From JAHBXL01 sp964409775 (GTDB lineage Bacteria > Planctomycetota > Phycisphaerae > Phycisphaerales > UBA1924), in assembly GCA_964409775.1 (NCBI GenBank), contig CAYPEI010000013.1:1-64000 (forward strand): a stretch of 64,000 bases of DNA, in the 5' to 3' direction. Below the pieces are notes generated by a model. It had not been told where the DNA came from and made no database searches. It saw only the letters and a list, made by a program, of their open reading frames with translations. Made by a program: the position numbers and the translations under genes. The stretch's first letter is position 1, and each line of letters starts with the position of its first letter. Shown here in pieces: positions 7,952 to 17,248 of the stretch.

Positions 7952-10691
7952 ATGCATCGATTCCATATCCTCGGGTCCGTCCTGCCGGCGATCGTTCTGC
8001 TCTGCGGCCCATCCTCATCACTTGCGCAAGTGCGTCGCTGCTGCCTGCCCAACGGAAGTTGTGAAACCACGACCGCCTACGACTGCAACCGCTCCGGCGG
8101 CGTCTGGCGGTTGGACGAGTACAACTGCAACGGGACGCCGTGCCCGGCCCCGTTTCCCGGCGTGAGCATGAGCCAGACCGCTGCCCGCCGCCTCGTGCGC
8201 GAAGGCACCGTCCACACGCTCTGGGTGCATAATCCCGAGGAACTCTATGCGGCCGACCTTGAGATCTGGTCGCTCGCTCGCCCGATCTCCGAGGCCGGGT
8301 ACGGCATGCTGATCGCCCCGCAGATCGGCATCGACCTCCGACTCTATGACGGGGCGGACCTCGAAGCCCGCGCCGAGGCCGCGGCGGCGGGTCTCATCGC
8401 CAAACTCGCCAGCGCCAAGGTCGTGTGGGACGCCAGCCCCTACGGCCTCGAGGGCGTGCCGTTCCGCTGGGCGCTGCGGATCGAGGCCCTCGGCATCGGG
8501 TTCGACTGGCAGGTCGGGCCGGGCAAACTCCCGTGCTTCACGAATCACCGGGAGGATGTGCCCTCGACGAAACTCCCGCGCCAGCGGTACATCGACCAGG
8601 GCGGGCGCGTCATCGCGTCCTCAGCGTCGCCGACGCCGACGGTCCGCATCGCCGACATCGACTCCCACACCGCGTTCTTCGAGCAGTTCCCCGACGACTA
8701 CTACACCGCGCCCTGGCACGCTGTGATCGTCATCGGCGAGGGCGAAGATGCGCAGGTGAGAACGATCACCGCATACGACCATGCCACGTCGACGCTGACG
8801 CTGGACAGTGCGTACACCGGGAGCGATGCCAATCCCCCGTTTCACATCACCCGTGCCGATCCCGGGGCGGACGGTGGTCTGTACCCGTGCTACTTCTTCA
8901 AGCACGGCGCGGCCGAGGTCGAGGCGTGGGTCGTCGCGTTCTGCGGCGCGATGGGCGCCGCGATGGAAGGCCAGGACTGGCTCCCTGGAGTTGGGCCACC
9001 CGTCGCCGTGATCGTCGGAGATGAGGACCACACCTCGCCCGCAGTCGATTACTCGAACTACTACGACACCTACCGGACCGACGGGCGGGCGAGCGATTCG
9101 ACCTACAAGATCGACGCGACGCACACGCTGGCGCAATGGCATGATGCATACGCTCGGCATCGGAACGGGGACGCCTTCACCAGTTCGGACTTCGTGCCGA
9201 ACGGATCGGACTACAGTCCGCTGAATGAAGAAGTTCGATCCTATCTGAACTGCACTTACCAGACTGCGTACAACTACCACCGCGAACGATCGACGTGGCG
9301 GCACTTCCGCGGCCTGTGGCCGCGGGCCCACCTGTCGCAGTACCTCCTCGGCCGGGGCTACGGCGTGCAGCACGAAGGCGCGCGGTACGAGGTGCCCGTC
9401 GGCCCGCAGGAGGCGGTGTTCCACGGCACGCGCAAGTGGGCCGGGAGCGTCTCGTGGGAAGCCTACTACCCCATCCTGAACCCCAACTACACCGCGCGAC
9501 CCGGCCCGGATGGCGGGGTGGTGCCGATCTATCAGCCCTCGGCCAGGTACATCGATGTCGCTGTCGATTCGTGGGACTGGGGGACGCCCGGCGAGTTGAT
9601 GGTGCAGCCCTTTAGTGGCTTCGATCCAGACGATTGGCTTTCGTTGAACTACCCGCTGTTTGTGCAGTTCACCGGCGGCGGCAGCGCGAACGCCGGGCGC
9701 ATCATCCCCGTCGCCTCCTGGAACGCCTCGACGCTGACCTTCGCGCTCGACGAGTCGCTCATCGGCCCCGTGAGCACGAATGAACCCTTTGTGTTGTATT
9801 ACCCGAGCGGTCCCGGCGCGGACTCTCTGCGCGCGACCAACCCCGTCAAGTGGCCGCTCATCCAGACGTTCTGCGAGCGCTACGGGCTGAACGTCGACGC
9901 CGGCGGGTTCCTCAACGCGGCCAAGAACTGGGCCGCGGAGACCGCCCGGGCCCAGACCCGCGCCCTTCCCGCAAGTTTTGTACTCCGTCTGCTACGCCCC
10001 GGGGAGTTTCCACGGCCCAGAGCCCTACGACGGCCAGGCCGAGCGCGTCTCCTTTCTCGCGACCTATCCGAATCCCCCGATGTACTGCCAGGACGGCTGG
10101 CTCAGCGTGTTCGACTGGTACGACGTCGGGCTGCAGGCCATGAACTCCGGGGTCAACGACTTTGTCTGGTTTGCGCCGGGATTGTCGGAGTCGCTGGAGA
10201 CCATGCGCGTGATATTCGCGGCGCTCGTCGGGATCGGCGGCGACTATCTCGGGCACTACCGCTTCATCTACGAGCAGATCGCTTGCATTGCCGACTGGGA
10301 CATGGACGGCACGGTCGAGGAGGAGGACCTTGTGAAGTTCGAGACGCTCTGGGTCACCCGGAGCCTCGAGACCGACTTTGACAACGACGGCAATCCCGAT
10401 GTCGACGAGTTCGGCAATCCGCGCCCCGACGAGGACGACCTCCTTACGTTCCGGGTCGCCTTCGAGTCCGGCGACTGCGGCGGCGCCGTCTCGATGTCCG
10501 TCCCCGCCGGCTGCGTCGCGGACTGGAACCACGACGGCGGCGTCGGCGTGCCCGACATCTTTGCGTTCCTCTCAGGCTGGTTCGCCAATGTCACCGCGGC
10601 ACGCTGCTTCGGCGGGGCCTGCGGCGTGCCGGCGATCTTCGCGTTCCTCCAAGTCTGGTTCGCCACGCCGATGGGGCCGTGTTCCTCCTGA
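7952..10691 (+). CDS. Large secreted dockerin-tailed protein, one frameshift (cassette copy 1)
   Basis: The reading frame from the ATG at 7952 (GGAGGA just upstream) runs correctly to about residue 675. It then shifts at a TTTT run (9976-9979). Removing one T joins it to the frame ending at 10691 and gives about 912 residues, the same length as the paralogue at 56529-59273 (914). The restored junction LPASLYSVCYAPGS aligns without a gap to LPDNPYAVYYSPGS of the paralogue. Layout: signal peptide; a Cys-rich CCLPNGSC domain (residues 28-70); a long unique region with conserved blocks (PGVSMSQTAARRLVREG, STWRHFRGLWPRA, GSVSWEAYYPI); and a C-terminal dockerin-like part (WDMDGTVEEEDL, GVPDIFAFLSGWFAN, GVPAIFAFLQVWFA). 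Uncorrected, the frame ends in non-homologous Arg-rich residues at 10381. It could be a real mutation or a sequencing error. Enzymatic role not recognised. Confidence 0.7.
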
Positions 10692-11108
10692 AAACCGTCA
10701 GGCATCGCGCCCGACATCGCGAACGGGATGCGGCGGTGAATCCCGTGTACTTGGAAGCGGCGCGCTCATGCCACCCCTCGCTGCATTCCAGGTTTCGAGT
10801 TCCCGCTTGACCCGCACGGAATCCATACAGTATACTAACCGCATGCCTCGCGAGGCCCCCGCGCCGTTCTTCCTGAACCTCAGATACACCCCCAAATCAG
10901 GTTACTCTGCGCGCAGATTCCGTGTTCCTCGCGCCGCGATGTCATCCCCGCGATCGACTCATTCGTTCTCCTGTCGAGTTCCAACTTCCAACCTCCAGGC
11001 TCTAAGGCCCCCTGTTCAAGCGGTTCTGCGCGCAGATTCTCGTTCGTCCCACTTCCGACTTCCCAACTCCACTTCGTGCGGTCGTGTCCGCGAACAGCCG
11101 AATAATCT
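10692..11108. other. Intergenic region with promoter and two copies of a palindrome
   Basis: This 417-base gap precedes the glycosyltransferase operon. It holds a good sigma-70 promoter on the plus strand: TTGACC (10807-10812), 18 bases, TATACT (10831-10836), with initiation near 10843 and a leader of about 265 bases. The leader contains the 12-base palindrome TCTGCGCGCAGA twice (10906-10917 and 11025-11036), each followed by TTC, and pyrimidine-rich runs of the type ACTTCC. An 89-codon frame from the ATG at 10843 has no coding-like third-position GC bias and is not called. Confidence 0.45.
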
Positions 11109-13382
11109 GTGAACACGTTCGTCCCCGCCGACCCACCCCCGCGGCGGGGACGTAATGCCCTCGTTCCGGCCGCCGACTGGTCTTCATTCGCCATGACCCC
11201 TGTCTCTCACGCCCAGACCGCCGCCGCCCCCGCATCCGCCGCGGCGGGCACCCCGCAGCCCAACGGTGCGCCGGGCTCGATCGGTGTCCAGCGCACACGC
11301 CGCTCCAACATCGAGGTCATGATCCTCAGTTTCAACGAGGCCGCGAACCTCCCCCACGCGCTGGCGAGCGTCATGGGCTGGGCCGATGCGGTCTACGTCG
11401 TCGACTCGGGTTCCAACGACGGCAGCCAGGAGATCGCCCGCAAGGCCGGCGCGCAGGTCATCCACCGCCCGTGGCTCGGATACGCCCGCCAGAAGAACTG
11501 GGGCCTTGAGAACCTCCCCATCGCCAGCGACTGGGTCTTCATCCTCGATTCCGATGAATCCATCACCCCCGAACTGCGCGACGAGATGATCGCGATCGCC
11601 GCCAGGCCCGCCGCGCAGACGCCCGATGCGGGCTTCTATGTCAACCGACTGACGAAGTTCATGGGCGCACCGATCCGCCACGCGGGATTCTTCCCGAGTT
11701 ACAACCTCCGCTTCTTCCGCCGCGGCAGCGCGCGCTACGAAGACCGCGAAGTCCACGAGCACATGGTGGTGCAGGGGCCGACCAGCCGCCTGCGGCACTA
11801 CATGCTCCACGAGGACCGGCGCGGCCTCGAGCACTTCATCGCCAAGCACAACCGCTACTCGACGCTCGAAGCCCGCGAACTCATCCGCGAGATGGCCCGC
11901 ACGCCCGCCGACCGCGCTACGCGGCTGGAGCGCGGCATCGCCACGCGCCGCTGGCTCAAGACCAACGTCCTGCCGCGGCTGCCGTTCTCGGGCATCTGGC
12001 GGTTCCTGTACATGTACGTCGTGCGCCTCGGCTTCCTCGATGGCGTCGCGGGCTTCCGCTTCTGCCTGCTGCTGGCGATGTACGACACGTTCATCTCGCT
12101 GAAGTTGGCGGAACTGCGATCGCTCGGCGCCGACCGCAACCTGGAGTTGATCGCCTCGCCCGCGGCCCCGCCTCCCCCGGCGCGCGGCCTGGCGGTCGCC
12201 GAGGGCGACATGACGGTGATCACCGCGGCGACGGCGGGGAGCGTGAAGCCGCCGGAAGAGATCGCCGCGGCGGTATCGCGCCGTGCGGAGCCGACCGTTG
12301 CCGCGACCGGCGCGGTGCTGCCGGAGGCGGTCGAGCGGCCGGGACCGGCGCCCCACGACAGCCGCCTGGCGCGCGTGCGGGCGGAGATGGGCGAGGTCGG
12401 GTTTCCGCCCGGCAAGTGGCCCGCGCGCGGCAGCGTGCCGGTGAGCGTGCTGATCCCCGTGAAGAACGAGCAGCGCAACATCGTCGAGTGCATCCGGCAC
12501 TGCATGTGGGCCAACGAGGTCGTCGTGGTCGATTCCCAGTCGACCGACCTCACGATCCCCATGGCCCAGGCGCTGGGCGCCGATGTCTACCAGTTCCACT
12601 ACTCAAAGGAAGGCTGGCCCAAGAAGAAGAACTGGGCGCTCGAGCAGGTGCCGTGGAAGAACGAGTGGGTGCTGATCCTCGATGCCGATGAGTACATGAC
12701 CCCGGAACTGACCGAGGAAGTGCGGCAGGTGGTCGCCGGAACGTACAAGCCGCGGGATGCGCGCAAGGCCGGCTGCGGCGACGGCTACTGGCTCAACCGG
12801 CGGTTCATGTTCATGGGAAGGTGGATCCGCGGGTGCGGGTATTACCCGTCGTGGAACGTGCGGCTGTTCAAGCACGCGGTCGGGCGCTACGAGCGCATCG
12901 GCAACCTCGGCAACACCGGCTCGGGCGACAACGAGGTGCACGAGCACGTGGTGCTGTCGACGGGCCCGGCGGGGTATCTCGAGCACGAGTTCCTGCACTA
13001 CGCCTACCCCGACCTGACGGCGTGGATCGAGAAGCACAACCGCTACACGACGTGGGAAGCGCACGCGATGAAAGCCAAGGACGCGGGCGCGGTGCAGGCG
13101 TCGCTCTTCGGCGGGCCGATCGAGCGCCGCCGCTGGCTCAAGCGCTTCGCCCGGAAACTGCCCTTCCGCCCGACGCTCCGGTTCCTCTTCAGTTACTTCG
13201 TGCAGTTGGGGATCCGCGACGGCTATCCGGGATACGTGATGTGCCGCCTGCTGGCGTGGTACGAGTTCGTCTCGATGGCCAAGCACCACGAGATGCAGAC
13301 CGCCGATGCGGCCCGGCGCGAGGAAGAGGCGCGGCGCGCGCAACTGGCGCGCGGGCCGTCGGGAAACGGGTCGGCGGCATGA
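11109..13382 (+). CDS. Bifunctional (tandem GT2) glycosyltransferase
   Basis: A 757-residue protein containing two complete family-2 glycosyltransferase domains of the WaaE/KdtX type. Domain 1 starts near residue 68 (IEVMILSFNEAANLP), has VVDSGSNDGSQEIA and the metal-binding DSDE at about 147-150. Domain 2 starts near 442 (VSVLIPVKNEQRNI), has VVDSQSTDLT and DADE near 524. Both retain the acidic motifs and a matching C-terminal half (HNRYST or HNRYTT, then RRWLK), so both may be active. An Ala/Pro-rich linker of about 100 residues joins them. The start is uncertain: the GTG at 11109 or the ATG at 11193; the first ~65 residues look disordered. Its stop overlaps the ATG of the next glycosyltransferase (ATGA), implying coupled synthesis of a surface glycan. 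Confidence 0.85.
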   Translation: MNTFVPADPPPRRGRNALVPAADWSSFAMTPVSHAQTAAAPASAAAGTPQPNGAPGSIGVQRTRRSNIEVMILSFNEAANLPHALASVMGWADAVYVVDSGSNDGSQEIARKAGAQVIHRPWLGYARQKNWGLENLPIASDWVFILDSDESITPELRDEMIAIAARPAAQTPDAGFYVNRLTKFMGAPIRHAGFFPSYNLRFFRRGSARYEDREVHEHMVVQGPTSRLRHYMLHEDRRGLEHFIAKHNRYSTLEARELIREMARTPADRATRLERGIATRRWLKTNVLPRLPFSGIWRFLYMYVVRLGFLDGVAGFRFCLLLAMYDTFISLKLAELRSLGADRNLELIASPAAPPPPARGLAVAEGDMTVITAATAGSVKPPEEIAAAVSRRAEPTVAATGAVLPEAVERPGPAPHDSRLARVRAEMGEVGFPPGKWPARGSVPVSVLIPVKNEQRNIVECIRHCMWANEVVVVDSQSTDLTIPMAQALGADVYQFHYSKEGWPKKKNWALEQVPWKNEWVLILDADEYMTPELTEEVRQVVAGTYKPRDARKAGCGDGYWLNRRFMFMGRWIRGCGYYPSWNVRLFKHAVGRYERIGNLGNTGSGDNEVHEHVVLSTGPAGYLEHEFLHYAYPDLTAWIEKHNRYTTWEAHAMKAKDAGAVQASLFGGPIERRRWLKRFARKLPFRPTLRFLFSYFVQLGIRDGYPGYVMCRLLAWYEFVSMAKHHEMQTADAARREEEARRAQLARGPSGNGSAA

Positions 13383-14596
13383 ACGCGCAGACCCCCGGCG
13401 CCGGCCCTCACATCCGCATCGCGCAGATGATCCAGTCGGTGGATGCGCCCGCCGGCGGGACCTCCACCGCCTTCCTGGGCGTGCTGGGCGCGATCCGCAC
13501 GCAGCCGGGGTTCACGGTTCGCGCTTTCTCCACCGCGCCGCCCGCGGGAGACCCGCACCAAGCCCACATCGCGCGCGACCGCGCCGCCCTCGGAGAGGAC
13601 TCGTGGCGTCTCGCCGCGACCTTCGGCCGATCGATCCGGCCCGGCCAACTCGGGCGCGATGTCGCACTCGCGGCGGAGGCGAAGCAGTTCGACCTGCTGC
13701 ACCTGCACGGGCTGTGGTCGCCCGACCTGCTGCACGCCGCCAACGCGGCGAGGCGCGCCGGCATTCCCTACGTCTGGCAGCCCCACGGCATGCTCGTGCG
13801 CGCCGCCATCCGGCAGAAGCGTCTGAAGAAAGAACTCTTTCTCGCGCTAGGTCTGCGGCGGGCGCTCATCGAGGCCGCGGCGATCATCTTCTGCACCCGC
13901 GAGGAGCGCGAACAGTCCGTCCCGCCGCGGGCCATTCCGCCCAAGCGGATGCACGTGGTCGCGCTGCCGCTCGAACTGCCCGGCGGGCTCCCGCCGCGCG
14001 GGGCGATGCGTGCCGCCGCCCGCGAGCGGTTCGACATCCCGGTGGATGCGCCCACCGTGGTGTTCATGGGCCGGCTGCACCATGTCAAGCGTGTGGAACT
14101 GGCGATGGACGCGGTGGCCGCGGCGTCGCGGACGCTCGCGGACCTGCACCTGCTGCTGCTGGGCGATGGCGAGGCGGAGTACGTGGCGGGTCTCAAGGCT
14201 CACGCCGCGAAACTGGGCATCGCGGGGCGAGTCCGCTTCGCCGGGTTCATCTCCGGCGCAGACAAGTGGCCCGCGCTGGCGGCGGGGGATGTCCTGACGC
14301 TGAACTCCAAGCACGAGAACTTCGGCTTCGTGGCGGTCGAGGCGCTGTGCGTGGGCACCATCCCGGTGATGACCAGCAACCTGGCGCTCGCGCCCGAACT
14401 GGCGGGTGTCGATGGCGGCATCTCGTGCGAAGCGACTGCGGAGGCCCTTGCCGCGTCCTATGTGGGCGCGATCCGGCACCCCGATCGAGCGGGAATGGTT
14501 GAGCGGGGGATGGTCTGGGTGCGCGAGCATCTGTCCGCCGCGGCCGTCGGGGGAGAACTCGCCGGGCTGTATCGCGCGGTCCTTGCGCGTCGGTGA
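13379..14596 (+). CDS. GT4-type glycosyltransferase
   Basis: A 405-residue retaining glycosyltransferase of the GT-B fold. The N-terminal half begins IRIAQMIQSVDAPAGGTS and includes DLLHLHGLWSPDLLHAA and VWQPHGML. The C-terminal nucleotide-sugar-binding half has VVFMGRLHHVKR, LLLLGDGE, VRFAGFISGADKW and the family EX7E-like stretch HENFGFVAVEALCVGTIPV. The start ATG overlaps the stop of the GT2 gene. Substrate is unknown. Together with the preceding double GT2 it probably builds an envelope polysaccharide or LPS core. Confidence 0.88.
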   Translation: MNAQTPGAGPHIRIAQMIQSVDAPAGGTSTAFLGVLGAIRTQPGFTVRAFSTAPPAGDPHQAHIARDRAALGEDSWRLAATFGRSIRPGQLGRDVALAAEAKQFDLLHLHGLWSPDLLHAANAARRAGIPYVWQPHGMLVRAAIRQKRLKKELFLALGLRRALIEAAAIIFCTREEREQSVPPRAIPPKRMHVVALPLELPGGLPPRGAMRAAARERFDIPVDAPTVVFMGRLHHVKRVELAMDAVAAASRTLADLHLLLLGDGEAEYVAGLKAHAAKLGIAGRVRFAGFISGADKWPALAAGDVLTLNSKHENFGFVAVEALCVGTIPVMTSNLALAPELAGVDGGISCEATAEALAASYVGAIRHPDRAGMVERGMVWVREHLSAAAVGGELAGLYRAVLARR

Positions 14597-14670
14597 CCGG
14601 GCCCGGCGCCGGAAGTCAAGCGGCGGCACGATGTTGTGTTCCGCACCCGGCCCCGATATCGTCCCCGCTT

Positions 14671-17229
14671 GTGAAAGCCTGTCCGTGCCCACCCGGTCGG
14701 TCTCGAGTTTCCGGCATCCGCTCCTCGCGGCGGCTGTGTCGTGCGGCGGGACTGGCCACGGCGCTGGCCGCGGTGACGCTCGGTGCGGGGTTTGCCGTCG
14801 CGCAGCCGCTGGAGCCCGCCAAGCCCGCCGCGCAGCCCGACCCGCTGTCCAGGCCGCGGCCGCCCGAGGGCGGTGGGGCAGGGGGCGATGAGTCGGTGGT
14901 GCCGTACCAGGATCGGCCGATCCGCGAGATCCGGCTGGAGGGTGTTCCCGCATCGGAGCAGCAACTGGTGCGGAACCAGATCCGCTCGCGTGCTGGTTCG
15001 CCGCTGTCGGCCGAATCGGTGCGGGACGATGTGCAGAGGCTGAACCGGCTGGGACGGTTCAAGCGGATCCTGGCCAAGGCGCAGCCGTACGACGACGGCT
15101 CGATCGCGCTGATCTTCGAGTTTGTGCCGACGCCGATCATCACAGACGTGGCGGTCTCGGGCAACCGGCAGATCAGCGACCAGGACATCGCGGGCGTGGT
15201 GTCGCTGCTGAAGGACACGCCGGTCGACGAGTTTCAACTGGGCAACGCGAAGGCGCGGATCCTGAAGTTGTACCGGGACAAGGGCTACTTCACGGCGGAC
15301 GTGGTTATCGACCAGAAGGAACTCGACCAGACGGGGACGGTGCTGTTCAAGATCACCGAGGGCGAGCGATTGCGGGTCACGGACATCCGGTTCGACGGTG
15401 CGGATTCGTTCGAGCCGAGCGAGTTGATGTCGGTGGTGAAGTCGAAGATCGCGGGGATCTTCGAGTCGGGCCCGGTCGACCCGGAGGTGCTGGACCAGGA
15501 CGTGGCGGCCCTGATCGGGTACTACAAGGACCGGGGCTACCTCGATGTGCAGGCGGACCGGCAGTTGATCTTCGCGCCCAACAGCCGCGAGGCGATCGTG
15601 AAGTTCATCATCCGCGAGGGCCCGGTGTACACGCTGCGCTCGGTGCGGGTGGAGTCGGCCACGCCGGGGGAGAAGGCGGGGGAGACGGCGCCGCTGCGGG
15701 TGTTCACGTCCGAGCAGATCGCGGGCATCCTGACGATCAAGTCGGGCGATGCGTACAGCCTGGACAAACTGCGGAAGTCGATGGACGAACTGGAGAACGC
15801 GTACTCGTCGCAGGGCTACGTGGACGTGGGGCTGGAGCGGCGCGAGAAGCGCGACCCGGACAAGCCGGAGGTGGACCTGCTGATTCGCGTGCGCGAGGGG
15901 CGGCGCTTCAAGACCGGGCTGGTGCGCGTGACGGGGAACGACGTCACGCAGAAGAAGGTCGTGATGCGGGAACTGGACCAGGTCCCGGATCGGCCGCTGA
16001 ACCTGACCTTCCGGCGCGGCCAGGGCGACCGGAAGGTGCTCGACTCGGAGCGCAGGCTGTCGGAGACGCGGCTGTTCGAGCCGCAGTCGGTGAAGATGAC
16101 CGTGCAGGCCGAGGACCCGGCCAACCCGGGCTACCGCGACCTGCTGGTGGAGGTGAAGGAGACGAACACGGGCTCGCTGTCGTTCGGCGCGGCGGTGACG
16201 TCCGACGCCGGTCTGATCGGCACGTTCGGGCTGACGCAACGGAACTTCGACCTGTTCGATCTGCCCGACTCGGCGGGCGAACTGTTCACCGGTCAGGCGT
16301 TCCGCGGGGCGGGGCAGGTGTTCGACATCCAACTCCAGCCCGGCACGGAGACGCAGACGTACCAGATCTCGCTGTCGGACCCGCGGCTGCTGGACACCGA
16401 CTACACCGGCTCGATCACGGGCTATTACCGCACGCGTGAATATGACGAGTACGACGAGGCTCGACTGGGCGGACGGCCGTCGCTGGGCCGCCGGTTCGGC
16501 GAGCGCTGGACCGCGGCGGTGTTCGCGCGGTACGAGGACATCGACATCACGAACGTCGACGAGAACGCCATCGTCGACATCTTCGAGGTCGAGGGCAAGA
16601 GCACCATCTCGGGCGTGGGCGCGAGGCTGGTCCGCTCCACCGTGGACAGCCGCTTCAGGCCCAGCCGCGGCACGCGGTTCCAGGCCGAGATCGAGCGCGT
16701 CGGCGCGATGGGCGGCGATTACAACTTCACCAAACTCAACGCCGAGCACCTGCTGTTCGTGACGGTGGGGGAGGACTTCCTCGGGTACAAGTCGGTGCTG
16801 CAGTTCAAGATCGCGGCGTCGTACATCCCCGAGGGGACGGATGAAGCGCCGATCTTCGAGCGGTACTTCCTCGGCGGCCGGACGTTCCGCGGGTTCGACT
16901 TCCGGACGATCTCGCCCAAGGGGATCCGGCAGTCCGACGGCTCGCTGACCAACGAGCCCTCGGGCGGCACGTTCAGTTTCTTCACCGGGGTCGAGATCGA
17001 GAAGCCGGTGTTCCAGGACCTGATCTCGGTCGCGGCGTTCATCGACACCGGCACGGTGGCGGAGGAAGCGACCTTCGCCGACTACCGGGTGTCGGCGGGC
17101 CTGGGCCTCCGGGTGTACATCCCGGCGCTCACGCCGATCCCCTTCGCGTTCGACTTCGGCTTCCCGATCATCAAGCGCTTCGGCGACCAGGAACGCGTGT
17201 TCTCGTTCAGTTTCGATATCCCGTTCTGA
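14671..17229 (+). CDS. bamA: Outer membrane protein assembly factor BamA
   Basis: An Omp85-family protein that inserts beta-barrel proteins into the outer membrane. The GTG at 14671 gives about 852 residues with a signal region (GLATALAAVTLGAGFAVAQ); another GTG at 14593 is possible. Five POTRA-like repeats follow, with openings at IREIRLEGVPAS, ITDVAVSGNRQISDQ, VTDIRFDGADSFEPS, LRSVRVESATPGE and TGLVRVTGNDVTQKK. The C-terminal third is a beta barrel with the diagnostic loop-6 motif GGRTFRGFDF and ends in aromatic FSFSFDIPF. It follows the glycosyltransferase operon by 74 bases. No skp/ompH or lpxD neighbour is seen, unlike many diderms. Confidence 0.93.
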   Translation: MKACPCPPGRSRVSGIRSSRRLCRAAGLATALAAVTLGAGFAVAQPLEPAKPAAQPDPLSRPRPPEGGGAGGDESVVPYQDRPIREIRLEGVPASEQQLVRNQIRSRAGSPLSAESVRDDVQRLNRLGRFKRILAKAQPYDDGSIALIFEFVPTPIITDVAVSGNRQISDQDIAGVVSLLKDTPVDEFQLGNAKARILKLYRDKGYFTADVVIDQKELDQTGTVLFKITEGERLRVTDIRFDGADSFEPSELMSVVKSKIAGIFESGPVDPEVLDQDVAALIGYYKDRGYLDVQADRQLIFAPNSREAIVKFIIREGPVYTLRSVRVESATPGEKAGETAPLRVFTSEQIAGILTIKSGDAYSLDKLRKSMDELENAYSSQGYVDVGLERREKRDPDKPEVDLLIRVREGRRFKTGLVRVTGNDVTQKKVVMRELDQVPDRPLNLTFRRGQGDRKVLDSERRLSETRLFEPQSVKMTVQAEDPANPGYRDLLVEVKETNTGSLSFGAAVTSDAGLIGTFGLTQRNFDLFDLPDSAGELFTGQAFRGAGQVFDIQLQPGTETQTYQISLSDPRLLDTDYTGSITGYYRTREYDEYDEARLGGRPSLGRRFGERWTAAVFARYEDIDITNVDENAIVDIFEVEGKSTISGVGARLVRSTVDSRFRPSRGTRFQAEIERVGAMGGDYNFTKLNAEHLLFVTVGEDFLGYKSVLQFKIAASYIPEGTDEAPIFERYFLGGRTFRGFDFRTISPKGIRQSDGSLTNEPSGGTFSFFTGVEIEKPVFQDLISVAAFIDTGTVAEEATFADYRVSAGLGLRVYIPALTPIPFAFDFGFPIIKRFGDQERVFSFSFDIPF

Positions 17230-17248
17230 TGCGCCCCGGGCCGGACGA

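Noticed and set aside
10843..11112. An 89-codon frame between the promoter and the GT2 gene
   Set aside because: No third-position GC bias, Ser/Arg/Pro-rich, no ribosome site. More likely leader RNA.
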